64,000 nucleotides of DNA from the NCBI RefSeq assembly GCF_914271435.1, contig NZ_CAJZAI010000019.1:1-64000 (forward strand). The letters run 5' to 3'. Made by a program: the position numbers and the translations under genes. Position 1 is the stretch's first letter. Every line of letters starts with the position of its first letter. Of the stretch, positions 1-8,070 are shown piece by piece. The notes beneath the pieces are model-generated. The model saw nothing but the letters and a program-made list of their open reading frames with translations, did no database searches and was not told the origin of the DNA. The DNA is from Cupriavidus laharis. GTDB lineage: Bacteria > Pseudomonadota > Gammaproteobacteria > Burkholderiales > Burkholderiaceae.

Positions 1-120
1 TGCCAGCCAAAAAAGTGGGTGCCCAGTGGAGAACTCGGCCACCTTCCCGCTGAAATACAACAAAACGGGAAAAGCCCAGCGCAACACTAGGCCACAGGTG
101 CCAAGAATGCGAAGAAACAA
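1..120. other. left flank of the insertion sequence, no intact gene
   Basis: No start-to-stop gene is visible. The bases lie immediately outside the IS that begins at 121. Together with 1832-1907 on the other side they may belong to an older element into which the IS jumped. The last five bases (AACAA, 116-120) are the left copy of the target duplication. Confidence 0.5.
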
Positions 121-170
121 TGTAGCGGCAAAGTTGTAATGTCCGGTTTTGGCAAAGTTCAAATGTCCGC
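121..170 (+). repeat. left IS end: terminal repeat plus subterminal copy
   Basis: Two copies of a motif starting GGCAAAGTT and ending AATGTCCG lie at 127-146 and 151-170, separated by four T residues. The first is part of the terminal inverted repeat. Confidence 0.8.
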
Positions 171-230
171 CTGAGTGCTCTATTCATGGTATTTAGCCTG
201 CCCGGTTAAACACGATGGGAACGCCAGGCG

Positions 231-1631
231 ATGGCTAAATCCGAGGTCATTACAGTCAGCATGCGTGAGTTAGACAGGCTCAAGACCGTCCAGGCGGTCG
301 TGGATGGTCAGTTACGGCCAAGTGTGGCCGCTGAACGGTTGGAGATCACTGACCGGCAGTTGCGGCGGTTGCTGGAACGCTATCGGCAAGAAGGCCCATC
401 CGGGCTAGTGTCTCGCCGGCGCGGTCGTCCCAGCAACAATCGCCTGGCAGCGGATCGCGAAGCCGCGGCGCTGGGCCTGATCCGGGAGCACTACGCTGAC
501 TTTGGCCCGACCCTGGCCGCCGAGAAGCTGCGCGAGCGTCATGGGCTGACGTTGTCCAAGGAAACGATTCGCCGGCTGATGGCGGCGGCCGGCCTATGGG
601 TGCCGCGCAAACAGCGACCACCGAAGGTCCACCAGCCGCGCAACCGCCGCGCCTGCTATGGCGAACTGATTCAGATTGACGGCTGCGATCACCGCTGGTT
701 TGAGGAACGCGCACCAGCATGCACGCTGTTGGTCTATGTCGACGATGCAAGCAGCCGAATCATGGAATTGAGCTTTGCCCATTCCGAGTCCACGTTCACA
801 TACTTTGCCGCGACCCGTGCTTACCTGGAGCGCCATGGCAAGCCCGTCGCGTTCTATAGCGACAAGGCCAGCGTTTTCCGGGTCAACAATCCGAACGCGA
901 CCGGTGGCGACGGTCATACCCAGTTCTCCCGGGCCATGTTCGAGCTGAACATCGAAGGCATCTGCGCCAACAGCAGCCAGGCCAAAGGGCGCGTGGAACG
1001 GACCCACCTGACCCTGCAGGATCGCCTGGTCAAGGAGTTGCGCCTTCGCAATATCAGCACCATGGAAGCCGCCAACGCCTTCATGCCCGAATTCATCGCG
1101 GACTATAACGCGCGCTTTGCCAAGGTCCCGCGTAACAGCCATAACGCCCATCGCCCGCTGCGACCGGACGAGAACCTGGATCTGATCTTCGCCTGGCGCG
1201 AGCCGCGCTGTGTCTCCAAGAGCCTGACGATCCAGTATGACAAGGTGCTCTACCTGTTGGCGGATACCCCCGAGCATCGGAAGCTGGCCGGTCGCTATAT
1301 CGATGTCTATCACTATGCCGATGGCAGGATCGAGCCACGCGCAAATGGCGTCGCCCTGCCCTACACCACCTATGACCGGCTCTCGGAAGTAGATCAAGGT
1401 TCGATCGTGGACAACAAGCGGCTGGGGCACGTATTGCAACTGGCGCAATACGTTCAAGAGAAGCGCGACAACACGCGGTCTTTCTCGTTGCCTGCCACGG
1501 AAGGCGTCGTCCGCAAGCGCGGACGACCACCAGGCAAGAAGTCGCAGCGCTCGCTGGATCAGAACGATATGTTGGAAGCGCTAAAGCGCTTACAGCAACA
1601 ACCGTGGCCGCTTAACGGAACCGAGAACTGA
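231..1631 (+). CDS. ISNCY-type transposase (DDE integrase fold)
   Basis: A 466-residue transposase that cuts and joins the ends of the surrounding IS. The N-terminal ~120 residues read as tandem helix-turn-helix DNA-binding domains (an arginine-rich RQLRRLLERYRQEG stretch, then a second unit). The catalytic core follows: Asp in QIDGCDHRWF, Asp in FYSDKASVF, and Glu in KGRVERTHLTLQDR, a plausible DDE triad. The C-terminal part holds a beta-rich segment and a basic KRGRPPGKK tail. The frame is open throughout with no lesion, so the element could be active. The ATG at 231 has only a weak upstream purine stretch, which is usual for transposases. Confidence 0.88.
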   Translation: MAKSEVITVSMRELDRLKTVQAVVDGQLRPSVAAERLEITDRQLRRLLERYRQEGPSGLVSRRRGRPSNNRLAADREAAALGLIREHYADFGPTLAAEKLRERHGLTLSKETIRRLMAAAGLWVPRKQRPPKVHQPRNRRACYGELIQIDGCDHRWFEERAPACTLLVYVDDASSRIMELSFAHSESTFTYFAATRAYLERHGKPVAFYSDKASVFRVNNPNATGGDGHTQFSRAMFELNIEGICANSSQAKGRVERTHLTLQDRLVKELRLRNISTMEAANAFMPEFIADYNARFAKVPRNSHNAHRPLRPDENLDLIFAWREPRCVSKSLTIQYDKVLYLLADTPEHRKLAGRYIDVYHYADGRIEPRANGVALPYTTYDRLSEVDQGSIVDNKRLGHVLQLAQYVQEKRDNTRSFSLPATEGVVRKRGRPPGKKSQRSLDQNDMLEALKRLQQQPWPLNGTEN

Positions 1632-1775
1632 TTTCAGCTCGCGCCCGGGAATTCAAATCCGCCCTGCTGGGATGACAGCTTCACCCTGAGCTGGACTCTA
1701 TCGCGTCAGGCCAGCACCACCGCCCGACGGGCACCCCAAAAGACTGAACAAACAAGCTGAAAGGACAAAGGACAG

Positions 1776-1831
1776 CCGGACATTTCAACTTTGCTGCTGC
1801 CCGGACATTTCAACTTTGCCTGGACAAACAA
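1776..1831 (-). repeat. right IS end: subterminal copy, terminal repeat and target duplication
   Basis: Two inverted copies of the end motif lie at 1776-1795 and 1801-1820, five bases apart. The outer copy plus TGGACA forms the right terminal repeat, ending at 1826. AACAA at 1827-1831 is the right target duplication. Confidence 0.8.
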
Positions 1832-1907
1832 CGGTTGGTTGTAGGGGCTAAACCAGAATGTCCGCTTCCAGCCAGATCAGAATGTCCTTCGCCAGCCCCC
1901 ACACGCA
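1832..1907. mobile_element. probable remnant end of an older insertion element
   Basis: This short stretch carries two spaced copies of CAGAATGTCC (about 1854-1863 and 1878-1887). The organisation resembles the repeated motifs at the ends of the neighbouring IS but the sequence differs. No transposase is attached. It reads as the abandoned end of another element, directly abutting the 3' end of the shortened antiporter gene. Inference only. Confidence 0.4.
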
Positions 1908-3125
1908 TCAACGCAAATCAGCGTCGTGAGCTTCGTTAGGCGGACTTTTTGCCGCCCGGTGGTACGGTTCACCCGGTTTCCGGCGCGCCAGCCCGTGCTG
2001 CGCCATCAGCAGGAGCGGCGTGGCGGCCATGGATAGCGCGACCACGGCGGTCACGATCGACATTTGCTCGCCATTTACCAGGCGAGCCTCCTCGGCGGCG
2101 GCCATGACGACGAACGCAAACTCTCCGCCCTGGGAAATCAGGATCGCGAAGTACAACCGTTCCCGCTGCGGCACCTGAAATCGCTTTGCCAGGTACAGCA
2201 AGGCCCCAAGCTTGGTGCCGACCAGCACGAACACCAGCACGGCGACCAACAGCGGGTTTCTTGCCAGCACGCCGAAATCAATGGACATGCCGACGGCCAT
2301 GAAAAACAAGCCGAGCAGCACGCCTTTGAATGGCGCGATATCCGATTCGATCTCCTCCCGGCAATCAGACCCAGCCAGCAGCACACCGGCCACAAACGCA
2401 CCGAGCGACATCGAAAGGTGCACGCTGTGCATGAGCAGCGCAATACCAATTACCCAGAGCAGCGCGAATACCGTCAGGGTGTCCCGGGTGCCGCTTCGCC
2501 TGATGAAGGGCAGCAGATACCGCAAGAGGAGGCTGCCGACAACGATCACGGCGGCGAGCATTGCCAACGCCCTGATGGCAAGATTCCAGCCGTCACTCGA
2601 CGTATCGGCGGACGGCACCGGGGACAGCAGTGGCAACAGCGCGATCATAGGGATCGCGGCGATATCCTGGAACAGCAGGATCCCGAAGCTTGTCTGGCCA
2701 ACAGGTGCCTGCATCAGGCCCTGTTGCTCCAGGATTGCAATGACCATTGCCGTTGACGACAGCGACAGCGCAAATCCGGCGGCAATGCCGACGCGCCAGT
2801 TCACCCCGAAACTGATGAACGCAACCGCCAACAGGCCCGCGCACAGGACAACCTGGATTCCGCCGTAGCCGAAAATGGACTGCCGCATCTTCCACAGCTT
2901 GCGAACGTCCATTTCTATGCCGATGACAAACATCATCAGCACGATGCCGAGCTCGGAGACATGGAATACCCGGTCGACATCTTCGACGAGACCGAGAACA
3001 GAAGGCCCGATTGCCACGCCGGCAACGAGATAGCCCAGCACGGAACCGAACCCCAGTCTTACCGATATCGGCACCGCAACCAGGGCAGCGGCAAGGAACA
3101 GCACAGCGTCGATGAGGAGACTCAT
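1908..3125 (-). CDS. CPA2-type cation:proton antiporter (Kef-like), lacking the RCK domain
   Basis: An inner-membrane monovalent cation:proton antiporter of the KefB/KefC/YbaL type. About 12 hydrophobic segments span residues 5-375, with family hallmarks such as GYLVAGVAIGP near residue 30 and GQTSFGILLFQDIAAIPM near residue 145. Kef proteins usually run to about 600 residues, with a cytosolic nucleotide-binding RCK/TrkA-N domain. Here the protein stops at 405, soon after the last membrane helix, with a low-complexity tail (RRKPGEPYHRAAKSPPNEAHDADLR-like). The stop lies next to IS remnants, so the regulatory half may have been removed by insertion or deletion. An antiporter naturally without RCK is the alternative. 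Transcribed towards the IS. Confidence 0.75.
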   Translation of the reverse strand: MSLLIDAVLFLAAALVAVPISVRLGFGSVLGYLVAGVAIGPSVLGLVEDVDRVFHVSELGIVLMMFVIGIEMDVRKLWKMRQSIFGYGGIQVVLCAGLLAVAFISFGVNWRVGIAAGFALSLSSTAMVIAILEQQGLMQAPVGQTSFGILLFQDIAAIPMIALLPLLSPVPSADTSSDGWNLAIRALAMLAAVIVVGSLLLRYLLPFIRRSGTRDTLTVFALLWVIGIALLMHSVHLSMSLGAFVAGVLLAGSDCREEIESDIAPFKGVLLGLFFMAVGMSIDFGVLARNPLLVAVLVFVLVGTKLGALLYLAKRFQVPQRERLYFAILISQGGEFAFVVMAAAEEARLVNGEQMSIVTAVVALSMAATPLLLMAQHGLARRKPGEPYHRAAKSPPNEAHDADLR

Positions 3126-3163
3126 GATCCGCTCTTCGCTTCGTGGCTGATGATTCGCGAATT

Positions 3164-3430
3164 CTAGACGCTATTGCGTTGCCGCAACAGGTGGCAGCTG
3201 CGGGCGACCTGCATGCCGTCCTCGACCAGGGTTTCGCAGGCCAGCGCGGTCTTCACGTCCTGCTCGCCGCTGCGCCGCACCATGACGCGGCACGACCCGC
3301 ATACGCCCTGGCCCATGCAGCCGACACCCTCGATCAGCGTTTCACCGGCATGCAGGAATGCCTGCAGGATGGAGCAATTGGCCGGCGCCTCGACCGGGCG
3401 CCCCTGGATGCTCATGCGAACCAGTCCCAT
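3164..3430 (-). CDS. small 2Fe-2S ferredoxin-like protein, possibly truncated
   Basis: An 88-residue protein with a ferredoxin-type cysteine cluster, GCMGQGVCGSCRVMV (about residues 37-51), and a further Cys in TALACETL (about residue 63). This resembles the N-terminal 2Fe-2S domain of SdhB/FrdB-like subunits, which pass electrons between a flavoprotein and a quinone or another Fe-S cluster. Those subunits normally continue into a 4Fe-4S domain. Here the sequence ends in an unrelated-looking RSCHLLRQRNSV tail, so a 3' truncation is plausible. The ATG at 3430 has a purine-rich AGGGGCGAG stretch upstream; an inner ATG at 3415 is possible. Divergent from the DASS pseudogene, and perhaps once part of the same dicarboxylate locus. 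Confidence 0.6.
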   Translation of the reverse strand: MGLVRMSIQGRPVEAPANCSILQAFLHAGETLIEGVGCMGQGVCGSCRVMVRRSGEQDVKTALACETLVEDGMQVARSCHLLRQRNSV

Positions 3431-3520
3431 CGTCTCGCCCCTGTCGCAGGCGCCGCCGGCGCCATACTGGCGTTTCCGCCCAAAAGGTCATATAAACCTT
3501 AGCACAGTGGAGGTTTGCGA

Positions 3521-3992
3521 ATGAAGCGTCGCATGCGTGCTTACTGGAAACCTCTTGCGCCCTGCTTGCGGCGATTGCGATCGCCCTCATCCCGGCGCCC
3601 GAGGACCTTGCACAGCACACCTGGTACTACTTTGCGATCTTCGTCGGCGTGATTGTCGGCCTGATGCTGGAGCCTCTTCGGGGCGCGGCCATCGGAATGA
3701 TCGCGGTGACAATGGTGGCGATACTTGGCGAATGGGTGTTCTTCAGTCCGGAACAGCTTGCCAAGGCGGGCTTCAATCCGGGCAACGCGTCCCTGGCGTG
3801 GGCGCTTTCCGGGTTAGCCAACAGCACCGTGTGGCTGATCTTTGGCGCCTTCATGTTTGCCATGGGATACGAGAAGACCGGCCTGGGCAGGCGGATTGCC
3901 CTGCTGCCGGCGACGACTGGCGGCTCGGTGCAATCTTTGGCGTCATCTACATTGTCGCCTTCCTGTTGATCGGCGTGCCCCTGCTGCTTTGA
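3521..3992 (+). pseudogene. DASS-family anion:sodium symporter pseudogene
   Basis: Remnant of a divalent anion:Na+ symporter (2-oxoglutarate/malate translocator type, normally about 470-490 residues). A good ribosome site (TGGAGG) precedes ATG 3521, which starts MKRRMRAYWKPLAP in one frame. A 1-bp loss near 3557 moves the rest (LLAAIAIALIPAPEDLAQH, then the first helices, to LGRRIALL near 3905) into another frame. The sequence then jumps directly to the family's C-terminal helix (DDWRLGAIFGVIYIVAFLLIG) in a third frame and stops at 3992. About 1 kb of coding sequence is missing at a CTGCTGCCGG-like junction. It cannot make a working transporter. Confidence 0.8.
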
Positions 3993-4059
3993 AACGGCAC
4001 GTTTGCTGAAGCTGCACTACGTCGCATCCGAACAGGGATTCATAACAAGAGGCTGGACT

Positions 4060-4959
4060 ATGACAAGACGGTCGGGAAACCTGAGGAAATCCATCGCCGC
4101 GCTGGGCTGTGCCTGCCTGCTTGGCCTCGCTGCGACACATGCCGTGGCGCGCCAGTATTTCGACACGCCCGACGCCGCCATGACCGCCTTCGGCCAGGCG
4201 GTCCGCGACAATGACGAAGCCGCGATGAAGGGCATGCTGGGCGCCGACTACCGCGACGTCATTCCGCCGGTCGGCGCCGACGTCCGGAGCCACTTCGACA
4301 GCGCCTGGGCCACGTCGCACCGCGTCCGGCAATCTGGCAAGCACGCAGTGATCGCCGTAGGCAACGACGGATGGACCTTGCCCGTGCCGCTGGTCAGGTC
4401 CGCCAAAGGATGGCAGTTCGATACGCAGGCGGGCGCCCGCGAAATGCGCGTGCGACGCATCGGCCGGAACGAACTTGCCGTGATCCAGACCATGCAGGCC
4501 ATCTGCGACGCGCAGGACGAGTACGCCCAGACCACCCACGACGACGAGAAGCGGATGGTCTATGCCAGCATGCTGACCAGTTCCCCCGGCAAGCATGACG
4601 GGCTCTATTGGCCAACCGGGCCGGAGGAACCACCGAGCCCGCTCGGCCCCGCCTTCCGCGACGCCGGCGAGCGCAATGCCAGCAAGGAGGGCTACCACGG
4701 CTACCAGTACAAGCTGCTGACCGCGCAAGGGCCTCATGGCGACGGCGGCGCATTGAACTACGTGGTCGACGGCAGGCTGTTCGGCGGCTTCGCGGTCATG
4801 GCGTGGCCGGTGCGCTATGGCGACACCGGCGTGATGAGTTTCATCGTCAACCACAAGGGACAGGTCTACCAACGCGACCTCGGTCCTGACAGCGCCGGCA
4901 AGGCCGCGGCGACGAAGTCATTCGACCCGGCTCCTGGCTGGAAAAAGGTGTCGCCATGA
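4060..4959 (+). CDS. DUF2950 exported protein
   Basis: A 299-residue protein with a Sec-type signal peptide (basic start, hydrophobic GCACLLGLAATHAVA, probable cleavage after AVA-R), so periplasmic. The body matches my memory of DUF2950: an N-terminal YFDTPDAAMTAFGQAVRDND segment and the conserved C-terminal region with KEGYHGYQYKLLTAQGP, VMAWPVRYGDTGVMSFIVN and QVYQRDLG. ATG 4060 is preferred over an in-frame ATG at 4003 because it follows an AGAGG stretch and starts the signal peptide. The stop overlaps the next start (ATGA), so the two genes are co-translated. Function unknown; the pairing with DUF3300 suggests a shared envelope role. Confidence 0.82.
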   Translation: MTRRSGNLRKSIAALGCACLLGLAATHAVARQYFDTPDAAMTAFGQAVRDNDEAAMKGMLGADYRDVIPPVGADVRSHFDSAWATSHRVRQSGKHAVIAVGNDGWTLPVPLVRSAKGWQFDTQAGAREMRVRRIGRNELAVIQTMQAICDAQDEYAQTTHDDEKRMVYASMLTSSPGKHDGLYWPTGPEEPPSPLGPAFRDAGERNASKEGYHGYQYKLLTAQGPHGDGGALNYVVDGRLFGGFAVMAWPVRYGDTGVMSFIVNHKGQVYQRDLGPDSAGKAAATKSFDPAPGWKKVSP

Positions 4960-6095
4960 AACCGCGCATCCTGACCACAGCGTGTTGTGCCGTGCTGGTA
5001 CTGAGCGCATGCCAGACCGCCGCGCCGCCAACAGCGGGGCCCGCACCCGCGATGCCTGGCGCAGCGACGCCGCAGGCGCAAGGCGAGCCCGCGCCCTACA
5101 AGGCGGAGGAGATCGAGGCGATGGTCGCGCCGATCGCGCTCTATCCCGATCCCCTGCTCTCCCAGGTCCTGATGGCCTCGACCTATCCGCTGGAAGTCGC
5201 CCTCGCCGCGCGCTGGGTCAAGGCGCATCCGAACCTCAAGGGCGATGCGGCGGTCAAGGCGGTTCAGGGCGAAACGTGGGATGTCAGCGTGAAGTCGCTG
5301 GTGGCATTCCCGCAGATCCTGGAGCCCATGGGCGACAAGCTTGACTGGACCCAGAAGCTGGGGGATGCCTTCCTGGCCCAGCAGAAGGACGTGTTCGATG
5401 CCATACAGCGCCTGCGCCTGCGCGCCCGGCAGGCCGGCCACCTCGAGTCGGGGCCGCAGCAGACCGTGACCGTGGAAACAGCCGGCGCGGCCGGCGCGCC
5501 GCAGACCATCGTGCGTATCGAGCCGGCCAATCCCGAGGTGGTTTACGTGCCTGTGTACGATCCGGCGATTGTCTATGGCGGCTGGGGCTATGCGGGGTAT
5601 CCGTATTACTACTGGCCGCCCTACGGCGCCTATTATCCCGGCGCCGCCGTCGGCAGCGGCATCGCATTTGGCATCGGCCTGGTCGCGGCCGCCGCGATCT
5701 TCGGGAACTGCGACTGGAATAATGGCGGGGTCCATGTAGAGCACCACAAGGCCAGGAACATCGACCGCAATTTCGACGCCAGCAAGTTCCAGGGCGACCG
5801 CTGGCAACATGACGCGCGGCACCGACAGGGGGTTGCCTATCGCGACAATGCCACGCGCGAGAAGTTTGGCCGGAGCACCGCCGGCGCGTCGGGCCGCAAC
5901 GGTTTTCGCGGGCGCGACGCGGCCGGCGGCCGGGACAATGGCTTCCAGGGCGTGGGCGGTGGCGGCAGTGCCATGCAACGCGACGTCAATCGGGGCAGGT
6001 CGAGCATGGGTTCTGGTGCAGGCCGTGGCGGTAGCTTTGGCGGTGGCGGGCGCGGCGGTGGGTTTGGCGGACGGGGTGGCGGCGGTCGGCGGTAG
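4956..6095 (+). CDS. DUF3300 lipoprotein with glycine-rich tail
   Basis: A 379-residue predicted lipoprotein: a signal peptide ending in the lipobox LSAC (Cys about residue 20). The DUF3300 core follows at about residues 45-250, with YKAEEIEAMVAPIALYPDP, LSQVLMASTYPLEVALA and a tyrosine/proline-rich GYPYYYWPPYGAYYPG segment. The last ~60 residues are glycine/arginine-rich (GSGAGRGGSFGGGGRGGGFGG-type). It overlaps the DUF2950 gene by four bases. The combination of a membrane-anchored domain and a long flexible Gly tail suggests a surface or cell-wall-binding role, but no function is established here. Confidence 0.82.
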   Translation: MKPRILTTACCAVLVLSACQTAAPPTAGPAPAMPGAATPQAQGEPAPYKAEEIEAMVAPIALYPDPLLSQVLMASTYPLEVALAARWVKAHPNLKGDAAVKAVQGETWDVSVKSLVAFPQILEPMGDKLDWTQKLGDAFLAQQKDVFDAIQRLRLRARQAGHLESGPQQTVTVETAGAAGAPQTIVRIEPANPEVVYVPVYDPAIVYGGWGYAGYPYYYWPPYGAYYPGAAVGSGIAFGIGLVAAAAIFGNCDWNNGGVHVEHHKARNIDRNFDASKFQGDRWQHDARHRQGVAYRDNATREKFGRSTAGASGRNGFRGRDAAGGRDNGFQGVGGGGSAMQRDVNRGRSSMGSGAGRGGSFGGGGRGGGFGGRGGGGRR

Positions 6096-6122
6096 CAAAC
6101 CAACGCATCGGGCTGCCGCGCC

Positions 6123-7127
6123 TTATCCCCCTACTTCCCGATGACTCGCTGCAGCCGCCCCCGATCGGCTTCGCCCCCGCGCGGGACCGGCAGCGGCGCG
6201 CCTTAGTGCTGAAATGTCCGCCGCTGCTGCGGCAAACAGGCTGCGCACGAGCCCGTACGCTTTCTCGGTCGCAGGGGCCAGTGTCCGCTGGCTTTGCCGG
6301 ACGATGCCAAGGGTCATGTCAAGCTCAAGCGGCGGCATCACATCGAGCGCCATCACGGCGCCCGAGCGCATGGCGGCGAGCATCGAAATGTCGGTGGCCG
6401 GCACGATCGAATCGCTGGATGCGACGATCTCGCGTACGGTGCCCAGGTCGTCGGTAATCAGCGAAAAGTGGTCGAGCACCGGGGACGACAACGCATAGTT
6501 TTGCCCCAGGCTCTGCAGCAGTGACGGCTCCACGTAGCCAGTCGCGATCAGCGGATACTGGCGCAGCGTCTTGCTGTCGATCCCTTGCTGGCTTGCCAGC
6601 GGATGGCCGGTTCGGGCATACCAGCCGAACGTGCTGCGATGCAGCGGCTCGATGGCGAGTTCCGGATGGCCCTGCGCCACGCGGATATCACCGACGAAGA
6701 AGTCCAGACGCTCGGCAACGAGCGCATCGAGCAGGCGGTCGGAGGTCTCGATCAGGCTGCGCAGCCGCACACCGGGAGATGTTCTGAGGAGTTCGGCCAG
6801 CATCGGGCGTAGTACCGGCTCCGCCAGCGACGAACCCATCCCCATCGATACCATCCCCAGATCACCCGTGCGCATAAGGTCGAGGGTCCTGATGGCTTCC
6901 TTTTCGTCCAGCACCATCCTGCGCGCGCGCGGTGCATAGGCATACGCATACGCCGTGGGTTGCAACCGCCGGTCGGTGCGATCAAACAGCGGGACACCCA
7001 GGCCGTCTTCCAGCGCCCGGATGCTGCGCGACAGGGCCGGCAGGCTCAGGTGGACGGTTTCCGCTGCTGCGATCAGCGAACCGCTGTCGAGAACGGCAAG
7101 GAAGTGACGCAATTGCCTAGTGTTCAT
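6123..7127 (-). CDS. LysR-family transcriptional regulator
   Basis: A 334-residue LysR regulator. The N-terminal winged helix-turn-helix (residues 1-60) contains LRHFLAVLDSGSLIAAAETVHLSLPALSRSIRALE; the C-terminal two-thirds is the periplasmic-binding-protein-like effector domain. It is divergent from the 7228-11734 operon and probably controls it. ATG 7127 (MNTRQLRHF) fits the family start better than the upstream in-frame codon at 7148, which lies inside a palindrome. Two oddities: a YAYAYA run at residues ~64-69, where relatives have a single such unit, caused by tandem GCATAC hexamers; and a basic, alanine-rich C-terminal tail beyond the usual end. Confidence 0.85.
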   Translation of the reverse strand: MNTRQLRHFLAVLDSGSLIAAAETVHLSLPALSRSIRALEDGLGVPLFDRTDRRLQPTAYAYAYAPRARRMVLDEKEAIRTLDLMRTGDLGMVSMGMGSSLAEPVLRPMLAELLRTSPGVRLRSLIETSDRLLDALVAERLDFFVGDIRVAQGHPELAIEPLHRSTFGWYARTGHPLASQQGIDSKTLRQYPLIATGYVEPSLLQSLGQNYALSSPVLDHFSLITDDLGTVREIVASSDSIVPATDISMLAAMRSGAVMALDVMPPLELDMTLGIVRQSQRTLAPATEKAYGLVRSLFAAAAADISALRRAAAGPARGRSRSGAAAASHREVGG

Positions 7128-7133
7128 AGTGAC

Positions 7134-7148
7134 TTGCAGAATCTGCAA
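7134..7148. promoter_or_regulatory. LysR-type operator palindrome
   Basis: TTGCAGAATCTGCAA is a perfect 7-bp inverted repeat around one base and fits the T-N11-A LysR pattern. It lies just upstream of the regulator's own start and about 80 bp before the divergent operon. A second half-like site (TTGCAATATACAGAA) follows near 7166. Confidence 0.6.
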
Positions 7149-7227
7149 TCAAACATCAATTTAGTTGCAATATACAGAAGTATGGCAGCTCCCTACACTG
7201 CGCTCGTCTTCCCTTGCACGCAGAGCC

Positions 7228-8034
7228 ATGCCAGCCGCACATATCCGCCCCGCCCGCCGACCTGTGGTGGCCATCATTACTGACCGCGTCGAGCTGTACC
7301 ACCACGTCGCCTATTCGGCCTTCGAAGGCTACGTGCGCGCCGTCGCTTCGGCGGCCGGTGCGCTGCCGCTGTTGCTGCCGGCCTGCCCGGAAGCCGTGGA
7401 CAGCGCTGCATTGATGGATGCGGTCGACGGCATCCTGCTGACGGGCAGCCCGTCCAACGTGGCGGCGGAGCGCTATGGCGCCGCGCCGCTGCCGGCCTCC
7501 ACCGTGCAAGACCCGGCCCGCGATGCCTCGGTGCTACCGCTTTTGCCCGGGCTGGTCGCCGCGGGCATGCCAATCCTTGGTATTTGCCGCGGCCTCCAGG
7601 AACTGAATGTCGCCTACGGCGGCACCCTCGATCGGGCCGTGCATGCCCAGCCGGGCCGACTCGACCATCGGGAGGGCGACCACGAACGGCCGATCCCCCA
7701 GTGGTACGAAGATCGCCATGCCATCCATGTTGTCCCCGGCGGCCGGCTGGCGGGGATCACGCCGGACGGCTCCTGCCTCGTCAACTCCCTGCATCACCAG
7801 GGCATCGAGCGGTTGGGCGACGGCCTGCGTGTCGAAGCCACCGCCCCGGACGGCCTCGTGGAGGCATTGTCGGTCGAAGCAGCGCCGCAGTTCACGCTGG
7901 CCGTGCAATGGCACCCCGAAATGCGCGTCGGCGACTGTGCGCTCTCGCGCCGCATCTTTGCCACATTCGGCGAAGCGTGCGCGCAGCGTGGCCGCGTCCG
8001 AGCTGGCATCGCGCCCGCCATGACTGGCAAGTGA
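7228..8034 (+). CDS. gamma-glutamyl-gamma-aminobutyrate hydrolase-like class I amidotransferase
   Basis: A 268-residue cytosolic hydrolase of the PuuD / peptidase C26 family, which splits gamma-glutamyl amide bonds. The nucleophile elbow is GICRGLQELN (Cys about residue 120), and the His-Glu pair lies in AVQWHPEM near residue 238. The N-terminus has the family's PVVAIITDR strand. ATG 7228 is chosen because the protein similarity starts there. First gene of an operon with an M14-type peptidase, an MFS transporter and a porin, divergent from a LysR gene. Together they look like a system for importing and cleaving a gamma-glutamyl or peptide-like compound; the substrate is not known. Confidence 0.82.
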   Translation: MPAAHIRPARRPVVAIITDRVELYHHVAYSAFEGYVRAVASAAGALPLLLPACPEAVDSAALMDAVDGILLTGSPSNVAAERYGAAPLPASTVQDPARDASVLPLLPGLVAAGMPILGICRGLQELNVAYGGTLDRAVHAQPGRLDHREGDHERPIPQWYEDRHAIHVVPGGRLAGITPDGSCLVNSLHHQGIERLGDGLRVEATAPDGLVEALSVEAAPQFTLAVQWHPEMRVGDCALSRRIFATFGEACAQRGRVRAGIAPAMTGK

Positions 8035-8070
8035 ACACCGCCCTTACCGATTGCAGACAGCGCAGCATCC

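Larger units (their letters stand above)
121..1826 (+). mobile_element. intact ISNCY-type insertion sequence
   Basis: The element is about 1.7 kb. Its ends begin TGT and finish ACA and form an imperfect 26-bp terminal inverted repeat (121-146 against 1801-1826, 22 of 26 matches). A 5-bp direct repeat AACAA flanks it (116-120 and 1827-1831), the expected footprint of a transposition event. It carries one transposase gene. Each end holds two tandem copies of a 20-bp motif, probably transposase-binding sites. The ISNCY family label rests on the transposase sequence style and is recalled rather than searched. Confidence 0.85.

Noticed and set aside
594..1457. 287-codon minus-strand frame inside the transposase
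   Set aside because: Antisense shadow of the transposase gene; no family motif and no ribosome site.
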